From CAVROP01 sp050012175 (lineage in GTDB: Bacteria; Acidobacteriota; Terriglobia; UBA7540), in the NCBI GenBank assembly GCA_050012175.1, contig JBEKHR010000024.1:18952-82951 (forward strand): a DNA stretch of 64,000 bases. The letters are read 5' to 3'. Each line of letters starts with the position of its first letter. The first letter of the stretch is position 1. Positions 17,477-25,440 of the stretch are shown here, in pieces. A program made the translations under genes and the position numbers. Under the pieces are notes generated by a model. The model saw only the letters and a list, made by a program, of their open reading frames with translations, had not been told where the DNA came from and searched no databases.

Positions 17477-17884
17477 ATGACTGAACAGAAATCCATCCTC
17501 GTCAGCGCCGGCATCGTAGTAGATGGCGACCTTATCCTGATCTGCCAGCGTCATCATTCTGACGCTTACGGAATGCAATGGGAATTTCCCGGAGGCAAGG
17601 TGAAAGACGGTGAAGACTTGAAAGCCTCGCTGCGCCGCGAGCTGGCTGAGGAACTGATGATCGAGGCCGAAATAGGGGAGGAGGTCTTTCGCATACGTCA
17701 CCGGTACCCGGATCGGTATGTCGAAGTAGTTTTCTTCGCGGTCCGAAGCTTTCGCGGGACGATTCGCAATCAGGTGTTCGAGGCCGTCGAGTGGGTGCGG
17801 CGAGCCAAACTCACTGAATTCAACTTCCTTGAGGCGGACCGCGAATTGGTGCATCGAATCTCCAATGCTGAAATCGATTTGTGA
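17477..17884 (+). CDS. mutT: NUDIX hydrolase, MutT-like (8-oxo-dGTP diphosphatase family)
   Basis: This 135-residue protein has one NUDIX fold. The Nudix box runs from residue ~40 to 62 (GGKVKDGEDLKASLRRELAE then E) and fits G-x5-E-x7-RE-x2-EE. The preceding QWEFPGGK is typical of MutT proteins that remove 8-oxo-dGTP from the nucleotide pool. The ATG at 17477 is near a TTACAATACCGTTC stretch. The WD40 gene downstream starts 100 bases later after a CTCTCCCCC repeat. Substrate is inferred from the close MutT-like sequence. Confidence 0.9.
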   Translation: MTEQKSILVSAGIVVDGDLILICQRHHSDAYGMQWEFPGGKVKDGEDLKASLRRELAEELMIEAEIGEEVFRIRHRYPDRYVEVVFFAVRSFRGTIRNQVFEAVEWVRRAKLTEFNFLEADRELVHRISNAEIDL

Positions 17885-17903
17885 TCTGCAAACGACCGGG
17901 GGC

Positions 17904-17977
17904 ACCCCCTCACCCGTCCCGCTCCGGCTGAAGAAAGCACCGGCGCGGGCCACCCTCTCCCCCGAGGGGGAGAGGGC
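17904..17977. repeat. CTCTCCCCC palindromic repeat, copy 3
   Basis: It runs from CCCCCTCACCCGTCCCGCTC to CTCTCCCCCGAGGGGGAGAG. It lies between mutT and the WD40 gene. The CTGCAAACG word before it (17886) also precedes the copy at 58420. Confidence 0.75.
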
Positions 17978-17984
17978 TAGAAAT

Positions 17985-19115
17985 ATGTCAGCCCCCACTG
18001 TGGCATCGTGGGCAGATGGGTCATGGTCACGGTCTTCTGCTTTCCGCCTTCTGCATTCCGCCTTCTGCTTTCTGCTTTCTGCCTTCTGCCTTCTGCCTGC
18101 ACGAGCCCAAGTTGAAAGCGTTGAAAGCACCGAGCCAACGCATTACCTATGGCTCAGCCACGGGCGCATTGAAGGACACTTGGCTTTGAGCTACTCCCCT
18201 GCCGGAGCTTTTTCGCCGGATGGTTCAATTCTGGCGGTCGCAAGCGAAGACAAGATCGTTTTGATGGCGGTGCGTGAGGGGAGCATTCAAAAGGTTCTCA
18301 AGCCCCGCATACCGGATATCACCGACCTGAACATTCAATCCGCAAATTTTCTGGCCATGAACCAACTGTTGTTATTAGGGAACGGAGTGATCTCCGCCAA
18401 AGGCAAGGGACCCGGCGGATCAACACCCCTCCTCGCGTTTCAATGGGACGCGGTTGAAGACCGACTTTCCGGGAAGGTGGACGTAGTGGGGGGAGGCGGG
18501 GGATTTGGGCCCATTCTCTATGTCCCTCGTTTGGGATACCTGATTCTTTACAAGGCCAGCAGTTTCGATCTTTGGGATCCTCGCTCCGGCCGTATGACCA
18601 GACTCACTATCCCGGACTTGACTCAATCGCCCAATGTGTTTGCGTTTTCTCCGGATGGTCATTGGGTTCTCCTGGCACAAATCGCCATGAGCTCTACCCC
18701 AGATCCCGTAGTGGTCCAAGCCAAGCAGCACCGGTTTGTTGACAGCTTGCGTGGACACGAGGGGACCGTGCTCAACATCTCCTTTTCGCCTGACAGCAGT
18801 AAAGTGGCAACCGCCTGCGAAGATGGCAAAATTCGAGTTTTCTCGGCGCCCGAATGGAAGCTGCTGAAGACACTCACGGGACACCATGGGCCGGTCCATT
18901 GGGCGGAGTTCTCCCCCGACGGCAAATGGCTGGTTTCTGCTGGTGAGGACAAGACAGCTCGGATGTGGTCAGTAGAAGATGGCAAATTGCAGCAGACCAT
19001 GGAGGATAGTAAGGACCCCTTGCTCACGGTAAGTTTTTCTCCCGACGGTGAGTATTTCGCAGCGTCTTCCGAGAGAGCGGTATTTTTGTGGAAGCGAATC
19101 GTTGGCCGGCAATAG
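17985..19115 (+). CDS. Exported WD40-repeat protein with repeat-derived signal peptide
   Basis: This 376-residue protein has recognisable WD40 blades at the C-terminus: HEGTVLNISFSPDSSKVATA, GHHGPVHWAEFSPDGKWLVS and LLTVSFSPDGEYFAASSE. Degenerate blades lie earlier (AFSPDGSILAVASEDKIVLM). It probably forms a beta-propeller acting as a binding scaffold. The N-terminus from the ATG at 17985 gives a hydrophobic core (FRLLHSAFCFLLSAFCLLPA) with an ARA|QV-type cleavage site. That core is translated entirely from the CTTCTGCTTTCTGCC intergenic repeat (18033-18101). An open frame continues upstream into mutT, but 17985 is the first plausible ATG. Target and role are unknown. Confidence 0.78.
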   Translation: MSAPTVASWADGSWSRSSAFRLLHSAFCFLLSAFCLLPARAQVESVESTEPTHYLWLSHGRIEGHLALSYSPAGAFSPDGSILAVASEDKIVLMAVREGSIQKVLKPRIPDITDLNIQSANFLAMNQLLLLGNGVISAKGKGPGGSTPLLAFQWDAVEDRLSGKVDVVGGGGGFGPILYVPRLGYLILYKASSFDLWDPRSGRMTRLTIPDLTQSPNVFAFSPDGHWVLLAQIAMSSTPDPVVVQAKQHRFVDSLRGHEGTVLNISFSPDSSKVATACEDGKIRVFSAPEWKLLKTLTGHHGPVHWAEFSPDGKWLVSAGEDKTARMWSVEDGKLQQTMEDSKDPLLTVSFSPDGEYFAASSERAVFLWKRIVGRQ

Positions 19116-19330
19116 GCAGAAGGCAGAAAGCAGAAGGCAGGAGGCGGCGGGCAGCAAGTGGTAGATTGGATAAGAACTCCAGTCTCCAGGCCCGTTTTTT
19201 CAACGGACCACGGACAACGGACTACAGTCCACCGACCACAGACTCAACCACCGCACCCTTCCAACTTGTGCTAAAATTCTATCTCTCAGAAAGGGCAGGC
19301 TAGTGCATCTCGCGCTGAGCCAGCACATAT
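19116..19330. repeat. Degenerate repeats between WD40 gene and rimO
   Basis: The spacer consists of GGCAGAAGGCAGAAAGCAGA words (19119-19145) and ACGGACCACGGACAACGGAC words (19203-19250), then a short AT-richer stretch likely to hold the rimO promoter. Confidence 0.65.
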
Positions 19331-20758
19331 ATGGCTAAAGTTGGAATGGTTAGCCTCGGGTGTCCCAAGAATCTTGTGGACAGTGAGGTGATGTTGGGAA
19401 TGCTGGCTCGCCAGGGATACGAGTTGACTCCCCAAGCTGAGCAGGCCGAGGTCATCATTGTCAACACCTGCGCGTTCATCGAGCCTGCCAAGCGCGAGTC
19501 TATCGACACCATCCTGGAAATGGCGGAATACAAGAAGTCCGGCGCTGCCAGAAAGCTGGTAGTGGCCGGCTGTTTGGTGGAGCGATACCGGCAGGAAATC
19601 CTGAAAGAGATCCCCGAAGTGGATTTTGTTATCGGGACCAACGAACTCGAGCGGGTCCTGGAAGCTTGCGGGGAGGATCGCCAAGATCGCAGCCTGGAGG
19701 GCTCCGCCGAGCCATACCTTTACCACGAACTCACGCCCCGAGTCCTCGCCACTCCGTCTTATTCCGCCTATCTGAAGATTGCTGAAGGTTGTGATCATCC
19801 TTGTTCTTTCTGTGTGATTCCGCAGATGCGAGGCAGGTTCCGTTCCCGGAGGTTCGCCTCGGTGGTGCGCGAAGCGGAAAACCTGGCTCGAACAGGCGTC
19901 GGGGAGTTGACCATCGTCGGCCAGGACACAACGAGTTACGGTGAGGATCTGGGGCTGCGCGACGGTCTGGCGTCCCTTCTGCGCGAACTCGGCAAGATCC
20001 CTGAGCTCGTTTGGGTGCGGTTTCTTTATTGCTACCCCAATCGTTTGACCGACGCGCTGATTGCGGCCGTGGCGGAAACGGCGAAGGTGGCGAAGTATAT
20101 CGACCTGCCGCTTCAGCACGCGAGTGCGCAGGTGCTGAAGTTGATGCGGCGGGGTTCCAGCGGCGAACATTTCCTGCGCTTGATTGAAAGAATTCGCGCC
20201 GCCATACCGGGCGTTACATTGCGGACGTCTCTGATCGTGGGCTTCCCGGGTGAAACGGAAGAGGATTTCAAGCTTTTGCTGAGCTTTGTCGAGGCGGCAC
20301 AATTCGACCACCTGGGTGTGTTCCTTTATTCGAACGAAGAAACAAGCTCGAGCTATGCGCTGCCCGGCCAGGTTCCATCGGCTGTTGCGGGCCGTCGCCA
20401 GCGAAGACTCATGGCCTTGCAGCGCAGGATTTCACGACGCAAGCTGCGGCAGAGAGTCGGCCGCTCCTTTCCGGTCCTTGTGGAGGGCCGCTCGGAGGAA
20501 ACAGAATTGCTCTTCCGGGGCAGGCTGGAATCGCAGGCCCCTGGAATTGATGGTCAGGTATTGATCAACGATTTTGAGGGGGCAGAACCCAGACCCGGGG
20601 AATTCCGCTGGGCCACCATCACGGCAGCGGGGGACTACGATCTGGTATCGCGCCTGGAGGCACGAAACTTTGCTGAGCGGTTAGTTCCGAACTCGCCGCC
20701 TCCTGTGGGGTCACGCCTGGTCCAGATTCAACCGGCGGCGATGTCGGCTTCCGCCTAA
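19331..20758 (+). CDS. rimO: Ribosomal protein S12 methylthiotransferase RimO
   Basis: This 475-residue radical SAM enzyme adds a methylthio group to the conserved aspartate of ribosomal protein S12. The N-terminal UPF0004 domain supplies three Fe-S cysteines (C11 in SLGCPKN, C47 in VNTCAFI, C81 in VAGCLVERY). The radical SAM motif is CDHPCSFC (C154, C158, C161). LPLQHAS and MRRG further fit MiaB/RimO enzymes, and a TRAM-like tail follows about residue 375. The N-terminal start MAKVGMVSLGCPKNLVDSE distinguishes RimO from MiaB. It heads a run with yacG, pgpA and an NHL gene, all tightly spaced. Confidence 0.96.
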   Translation: MAKVGMVSLGCPKNLVDSEVMLGMLARQGYELTPQAEQAEVIIVNTCAFIEPAKRESIDTILEMAEYKKSGAARKLVVAGCLVERYRQEILKEIPEVDFVIGTNELERVLEACGEDRQDRSLEGSAEPYLYHELTPRVLATPSYSAYLKIAEGCDHPCSFCVIPQMRGRFRSRRFASVVREAENLARTGVGELTIVGQDTTSYGEDLGLRDGLASLLRELGKIPELVWVRFLYCYPNRLTDALIAAVAETAKVAKYIDLPLQHASAQVLKLMRRGSSGEHFLRLIERIRAAIPGVTLRTSLIVGFPGETEEDFKLLLSFVEAAQFDHLGVFLYSNEETSSSYALPGQVPSAVAGRRQRRLMALQRRISRRKLRQRVGRSFPVLVEGRSEETELLFRGRLESQAPGIDGQVLINDFEGAEPRPGEFRWATITAAGDYDLVSRLEARNFAERLVPNSPPPVGSRLVQIQPAAMSASA

Positions 20759-20767
20759 TCTCTCGCC

Positions 20768-20965
20768 ATGCGATGTCCCATTTGCCACAAAGACGTTCCC
20801 TGGGCGGGTAACTCTTTTCGGCCCTTTTGCAGTGAGCGTTGCCAACTGATCGATCTGGACCACTGGCTGTCTGAACGCTATCGGATTTCAACCCCTGTGG
20901 AAAGGCAGGACAAGAACCGCCCTACCGAAGAGGAGGAGCAGGACGATAAGAGGGGGAGTGGTTAA
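20768..20965 (+). CDS. yacG: DNA gyrase inhibitor YacG
   Basis: This 65-residue zinc protein has four Cys ligands (C3, C6, C21, C25) in MRCPICHKDV and FRPFCSERCQLIDLDHWLSE, the classic YacG pattern. It binds GyrB and inhibits gyrase in characterised members. The C-terminal tail is highly acidic then basic (PTEEEEQDDKRGSG). It starts 9 bases after the rimO stop and overlaps the start of pgpA by 8 bases, so it is part of that operon. Confidence 0.92.
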   Translation: MRCPICHKDVPWAGNSFRPFCSERCQLIDLDHWLSERYRISTPVERQDKNRPTEEEEQDDKRGSG

Positions 20966-21440
20966 AGAACGCCGCAGTCTCTCCATCTGGATCGCAACCG
21001 GTTTGGGGTCTGGCTACTTTCCCGTAGCGCCGGGGACCGCCGGATCGGCACTGGGCTTGGCTCTGGTAATCGCTTTTCGCCAGACTTCACTCGAGCCTCT
21101 GTGGTTGGCCTTATCCTTGGCGGCTATCACGGGCCTGCTCTTCCTTGTCGGAGTCTGGTCGGCAGGGAAAGCCGAGAAGGTATTTGGGCGTGTTGACCCC
21201 GGCCAAGTGGTAATTGATGAGGTGGCCGGCCAGATCCTTACTTTCGTCGCCACACCGAGGGTCGCGTGGATTGGGTTGATTATCGGTTTCATCCTATTCC
21301 GCGCCTTCGACATCGTAAAACCTTTTCCGGCACGGCGGGCCGAGCGACTTCCCGGCGGTTGGGGTATTATGATGGATGACGTGGTCGCGGGTCTTTACAG
21401 CCTGATTGTGCTTGTAATTTTGGGACACTTTATCAAATGA
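20958..21440 (+). CDS. pgpA: Phosphatidylglycerophosphatase A
   Basis: This 160-residue membrane protein dephosphorylates phosphatidylglycerophosphate to phosphatidylglycerol. Family signatures are GLGSGYFPVAPGTAGSALGL near the N-terminus, DPGQVVIDEVAGQ in the middle and FRAFDIVKPFPARRAERLPGG followed by IMMDDVVAGLYS. About four hydrophobic segments are present. It starts with GTG inside the 3' end of yacG, and its TGA overlaps the ATG of the next gene (ATGA at 21437-21440), so translational coupling is likely on both sides. Confidence 0.95.
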   Translation: MVKERRSLSIWIATGLGSGYFPVAPGTAGSALGLALVIAFRQTSLEPLWLALSLAAITGLLFLVGVWSAGKAEKVFGRVDPGQVVIDEVAGQILTFVATPRVAWIGLIIGFILFRAFDIVKPFPARRAERLPGGWGIMMDDVVAGLYSLIVLVILGHFIK

Positions 21441-22513
21441 GCTTGTGGAAGAAATCAGACAAACCCGATTCCCCTGCTGCAAAGAAAGGATCTGCCACGA
21501 ATAAACCGTTGATTGAACGTGTTACTCCGCGTGCGGCGATTCCCGGCGGTGAAATCTCCATCTCGGGCCGGGGACTCACTCGAAACGGTCGCGGCAGGCC
21601 CCAAGTGCGGTTTGGCGATCAGCCCGGAAGCCTGCTCCTCACCTCTCCCAACCGGCTTGTGGTGCGCGTCCCCGAAGGCGTATCCAGCGGTGACTTAACG
21701 GTGGACACGGGAGTTGCGGTCAGCGCGCCTGCCTCTGTAGCGGTGGGCGTCACCATCGCCGATAACCTGCACCCCGTCGCCAATCCTGCCATCGATTCAG
21801 CCGGGAATACTTTCACCACTTTCAGCGGCAGCCGTGGGCAGAAGGTTCCCGTTTCCGTGTTTAAGATCGACCGGCAACAGGTCGTTCGCCCCTTCCTCAA
21901 TGATCTGGTGAACCCCACGGGGCTGGCCTTCGATCGCGCCGGTTATCTTTATGTTTCCAGCCGCATGGAAGGCACAATTTACAAAGTCAGTCCGGACGGC
22001 CAGCGCGAACTTTACGCGGAAGGCATGGGAGTCGCCACCGGGATTGCCTTCGACAGCGAGGAGAACTTGTACGTGGGCGACCGGACGGGCACGGTATTCA
22101 AGATCAGTCGTGACCGGCAGATTTTTGTCTTTGCGACCATCGAGCCCAGCATGGCGGCATATCATCTGGCTTTTGGCCCCGACGGCAACCTTTACCTAAC
22201 GGGCCCGACCATTTCCAGCTTCGACCACGTGTTTCGCATCACCCCAGCCGGCGAAGTAACTTCGTTCTACCGCGGGCTGGGACGCCCACAGGGATTGGCC
22301 TTCGATGTTGAGGGTAACCTTTACGTTGCAGCCTCGCTGGCCGGTCAGCGGGGAATTGTGCGCATCACACCCGGCGCTAAAGTGGAACGCGTTGTGTCGG
22401 GTTACGGCATGGTTGGGCTAGCCTTCACACGCCAGCAGTCAATGATGGTCGCCACCAACAGTTCCTTGATCCAACTACCCGTCGGCATCGAGGGCAAGCC
22501 CCTGATTCAGTGA
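21437..22513 (+). CDS. IPT/TIG plus NHL-repeat beta-propeller protein
   Basis: This 358-residue protein has an IPT/TIG-type domain at ~20-90 (PRAAIPGGEISISGRGL, VRFGDQPGSLLLTSPNRLVV). A six-bladed NHL-like propeller follows, with repeated GLAFDRAGYLYVSS, GIAFDSEENLYVGD, HLAFGPDGNLYLTG and GLAFDVEGNLYVAA. No classical signal peptide is seen, so it may be cytosolic or exported by another route. Its ATG overlaps the pgpA stop. Ligand and function are unknown; the context with rimO, yacG and pgpA does not reveal a role. Confidence 0.82.
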   Translation: MSLWKKSDKPDSPAAKKGSATNKPLIERVTPRAAIPGGEISISGRGLTRNGRGRPQVRFGDQPGSLLLTSPNRLVVRVPEGVSSGDLTVDTGVAVSAPASVAVGVTIADNLHPVANPAIDSAGNTFTTFSGSRGQKVPVSVFKIDRQQVVRPFLNDLVNPTGLAFDRAGYLYVSSRMEGTIYKVSPDGQRELYAEGMGVATGIAFDSEENLYVGDRTGTVFKISRDRQIFVFATIEPSMAAYHLAFGPDGNLYLTGPTISSFDHVFRITPAGEVTSFYRGLGRPQGLAFDVEGNLYVAASLAGQRGIVRITPGAKVERVVSGYGMVGLAFTRQQSMMVATNSSLIQLPVGIEGKPLIQ

Positions 22514-22758
22514 CCCGCCTAGGCGGGACGAGTGACAACAAATCAGAAGTCAGAAATTAGAAATCAGAAGACAGAGGGAAAGGCTGGCGGAATTGCTTAT
22601 AGGGGAGTCGGGCGCCACAAGTTGGTGACGGCGGATTTTGAAGGGCTCTAATGCGCCCCGGCTTCTGCGCACCCTGCATTTGATGCTTCCCTCTGACTCC
22701 TGGCTTCTTTTTTCTACCTTCTGATTTCTGACTTCTGATTTCTGATTTTCCTTCTACC
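22514..22758. repeat. Degenerate repeat spacer before cinA
   Basis: It contains AATCAGAAGTCAGAAATTAG words, their inverse (CTTCTGATTTCTGACTTCTG) just before the cinA start, and about 100 bases of other sequence. It could form a long imperfect hairpin. No gene was recognised. Confidence 0.65.
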
Positions 22759-23994
22759 ATGGATGCTGAAATCATTGCCGTCGGCTCTGAGCTATTGACC
22801 CCCCTTTATCAGGACACGAATTCTCTCTTTCTCACTGAGCGGCTAAACTCCCTAGGGATTGAGGTACGCTTCAAGACGGTTGTGGGAGATCGTGCAGATG
22901 ATCTGGCGACTGCCCTCAGGGAAGCGCTCTCCCGCTCTCCATTGATCATCCTGACGGGTGGCCTCGGCCCCACCGAAGATGATCTCACGCGAGGGGTGGT
23001 GTCAGGAGTTCTCCGCCGACCCTTGCGCGAGGTCCCCGAAATCCGCCGGCAAATTCAGGAACGCCTTGCCCGCTTCGGACGGCCGATGGCGGAAAACAAC
23101 CTGCGGCAGGCGATGGTCCCCGAAGGGGCCGTATGGCTCGAAAACAATAATGGAACTGCGCCCGGCATCTGGATTGAACACGATCACAACATCGTCGTGC
23201 TTCTACCGGGCCCACCGGGCGAGTTGGAGGCGATGTTCGATGCCGCTTGCGTGCCTCGGCTGGCGCAGGCCTCAATGGAGCAGAGGATCAAGACTCGCGT
23301 TTACAAGGTTGTAGGCCTTCCCGAATCCGAAGTCGACAAACGGGCAGCAGCGATTTACCAGGCCTATGAGAACCCTACCACTACGATTCTGGCCAAGCCG
23401 GGCGCCATCGAAATCCATCTGCGCGCCCGCGCCGCGACCGACCAGGAAGCTGAGGCGAGGTTGGCAGAATTGGGCGACCAGATCGAACTTGCGCTGGGGG
23501 AATACATCTTCTCCACGCACGGCGAATCGCTGGAGGAAGTTGTGGGGATGTACCTGGTGATGCGGCAGAAAACTGTGGCCGTGGCGGAGAGTTGCAGTGG
23601 CGGCCTGCTGGCGGAGCGGCTCACGCGGAACTCCGGCAGTTCCAACTTCTTCCTTGGCGGCGCGATCTGTTATAGCAATGCCTTGAAGACCAGTTTAGCG
23701 GGTGTGCCAACAACCCTGATTGAGGAGCACGGAGCCGTTTCTCAGCCTGTCGCCCAGGCTATGGCAGAAGGCATCCGCGCGCGAACGGGCGCATCTCTCG
23801 GAGTGGGCATCACGGGAATCGCGGGCCCGGCTGGCGGCTCCCCTGAAAAACCTGTGGGCTTGGTCTTTATCGGTCTTGCCGATGAGCGGGGGACACAGGT
23901 TCGTGAATTCCGCTTCCCCGGCAATCGCGAAAGGGTCCGCCTGTGGGCTACCCAAATGGCTCTTGAAATGATCCGCAGGAGGATCAGGGGCTAG
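22759..23994 (+). CDS. cinA: CinA-like protein: competence/damage-inducible, nicotinamide nucleotide amidase
   Basis: This 411-residue protein has an N-terminal MoCF/COG1058 domain (residues 1-170: AEIIAVGSELLTPLYQDTNS, ILTGGLGPTEDDLTR, VVLLPGPPGELEAMF). A C-terminal CinA amidase domain covers ~255-411 (AESCSGGLLAERLTRNSGSS, FLGGAICYSNALKTSLAGV, GITGIAGPAGGSPEKPVGLV). In characterised members these give ADP-ribose pyrophosphatase and NMN deamidase activities in pyridine nucleotide salvage. The start follows a repeat block directly, so native upstream control may be displaced. Confidence 0.95.
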   Translation: MDAEIIAVGSELLTPLYQDTNSLFLTERLNSLGIEVRFKTVVGDRADDLATALREALSRSPLIILTGGLGPTEDDLTRGVVSGVLRRPLREVPEIRRQIQERLARFGRPMAENNLRQAMVPEGAVWLENNNGTAPGIWIEHDHNIVVLLPGPPGELEAMFDAACVPRLAQASMEQRIKTRVYKVVGLPESEVDKRAAAIYQAYENPTTTILAKPGAIEIHLRARAATDQEAEARLAELGDQIELALGEYIFSTHGESLEEVVGMYLVMRQKTVAVAESCSGGLLAERLTRNSGSSNFFLGGAICYSNALKTSLAGVPTTLIEEHGAVSQPVAQAMAEGIRARTGASLGVGITGIAGPAGGSPEKPVGLVFIGLADERGTQVREFRFPGNRERVRLWATQMALEMIRRRIRG

Positions 23995-24030
23995 GGGCTA
24001 CTCGGGTGCTGAACTACGTTTGCGTACGTT

Positions 24031-24124
24031 GTCATTCCGAGCGAAGCGAGGAATCTCGCTCTGCCAGCAAACGACTTGCGAGATTCCTCGTCGTCCCGAT
24101 CAGATCGGGACTCCTCGGAATGAC
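24031..24124. repeat. GTCATTCCGAG miniature element, intergenic copy
   Basis: This 94-bp unit has perfect 11-bp terminal inverted repeats, GTCATTCCGAG at 24031-24041 and CTCGGAATGAC at 24114-24124. Between them are GCGAGGAATCTCGC and GATTCCTCGTCGTCCCGATC words. Related copies are inside the coding region at 56255-56413 and, one-ended, at 46521. No clear target duplication was seen. Confidence 0.82.
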
Positions 24125-24214
24125 AGGCTAAACTGGTTTTTCAGCATCTTAGGGGTCGGAAGGTGGGAATCTTTCCCCACCTGCCACCTGCTACCTGCCA
24201 CCTACTGGCTAAAG

Positions 24215-24760
24215 ATGCGTGCTTTTATCGCCATCGACCTACCTGAAAGCGTCCGTGCGGCATTGCGCCGTAAGCAGGCTTCGTTCCGTTCCGTCTCTCC
24301 CGACGCGCGGTGGACCCAACCGGAGGGGATCCATCTGACTCTTAAGTTCCTGGGTGGGATTTCCGAGGCGAAGGTTAAGGAAGTATCTGAAAGCCTGAAG
24401 AATCTGGGCCGATTCGAAGGCTTCGCAATTGGATTGAAGGGTTTCGGCTTCTTTCCCGATGCCCGGCGCCCGACAGTATTCTGGGTAGGGGTCGAGGCGC
24501 CCGCCAGTCTCGGCCAGCTCGCCGAACAAATCGAAGAAGCTATGCGAAAGGTCGGCTTCGCCCGCGAGCCGCGCGCCTTCCGACCGCACTTGACGCTGGC
24601 ACGGTTCAGAGTGCCGCAACCACAGCCGGCCCTCCAGGCGCTCCTCACCCAACAAGGTGAACAGGAGCTGGGGAACTTCGCGGTCTCGGAGTTTTTCCTG
24701 TTTGAAAGTAAACTCTCGCCGCAAGGGCCAGAATATCGGAAGGTGGAACGATTCCCGTAA
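24215..24760 (+). CDS. thpR: RNA 2',3'-cyclic phosphodiesterase (2'-5' RNA ligase family)
   Basis: This 181-residue protein has two HxTx motifs, HLTLKFLG (H40) and HLTLARF (H125), the catalytic pair of the LigT/2H phosphoesterase family. It begins MRAFIAIDLPESV, the usual start, so the ATG at 24215 was chosen; an upstream in-frame ATG at 24020 would translate the GTCATTCC element instead. It ends four bases before plsY. ThpR enzymes open 2',3'-cyclic phosphates in RNA and can join tRNA halves in vitro; the cellular role is unclear. Confidence 0.93.
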   Translation: MRAFIAIDLPESVRAALRRKQASFRSVSPDARWTQPEGIHLTLKFLGGISEAKVKEVSESLKNLGRFEGFAIGLKGFGFFPDARRPTVFWVGVEAPASLGQLAEQIEEAMRKVGFAREPRAFRPHLTLARFRVPQPQPALQALLTQQGEQELGNFAVSEFFLFESKLSPQGPEYRKVERFP

Positions 24761-24764
24761 TGAA

Positions 24765-25397
24765 ATGATCGGCCCGCTCACAACTCTAATCGCGTACATA
24801 CTGGGGTCGATTCCGTTCGGCTACCTCATCGTTCACTGGCAGCGCGGAATCGACGTTCGCGCGACGGGTAGCGGCTCCATCGGCGCCACCAACGTCATGC
24901 GGAACCTCGGAATCATGGGGTTCGTCGCCACCTTCATCCTTGACGCCGGAAAAGGACTGCTTGCTGTCCTGCTTGCTTCGAAGATGACCTCAGAAAATCC
25001 CACCTGGGTGGCGGCAGCAGCATTCGCTGCGGTGTTCGGCCACTGCTTCCCGGTTTGGTTGAAATTTCGCGGTGGCAAAGGCGTGGCAACCGGAGTCGGC
25101 GTATTCATTGCCCTCGCCCCTTGGCAGGTTGTCCTCGTGCTCGTGATCTTCGCGATCATGGTTGCGATCTGGCGCTACATTTCGCTCGGCTCAATTGTTG
25201 CCACCGCAGCTTTCCCCGTCCTGGTCCATCTTATGAAGAATCCACCGATCCAGGTGGTTCTTGGCGCCGCAGGGGCCGCGGTAATCATCATTGCGCGCCA
25301 CCATGCGAACATCGCCCGGCTGCTCAAGGGGACGGAGAACAAGCTGGGACGGAAGAAGGCAGGAGGCAGAAAGCAGAAAGCAACGGGATCTAAATAG
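24765..25397 (+). CDS. plsY: Glycerol-3-phosphate acyltransferase PlsY
   Basis: This 210-residue membrane protein acylates glycerol-3-phosphate from acyl phosphate, the first step of phospholipid synthesis. The three PlsY motifs are visible: GSIPFGYLI, GSGSIGATNVMRNLG, and GHCFPVWLKFRGGKGVAT. About five hydrophobic helices are present. The ATG at 24765 lies 4 bases after thpR. The last ~16 residues (GRKKAGGRKQKATGSK) are encoded by the GGCAGAAAGCAGAAAGC repeat, so the tail is probably not native. gpsA, which makes the substrate, follows 43 bases later. Confidence 0.95.
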   Translation: MIGPLTTLIAYILGSIPFGYLIVHWQRGIDVRATGSGSIGATNVMRNLGIMGFVATFILDAGKGLLAVLLASKMTSENPTWVAAAAFAAVFGHCFPVWLKFRGGKGVATGVGVFIALAPWQVVLVLVIFAIMVAIWRYISLGSIVATAAFPVLVHLMKNPPIQVVLGAAGAAVIIIARHHANIARLLKGTENKLGRKKAGGRKQKATGSK

Positions 25398-25440
25398 TAG
25401 GAAGGCTGAGAGCTGACGGCTGAAAGCTGATAGCTCTACT

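Noticed and set aside
24020..24214. N-terminal extension of thpR to an ATG at 24020
   Set aside because: The added 65 residues are translation of the GTCATTCC element and a CCACCTGCTACC repeat; the family starts MRAFIAIDLP.
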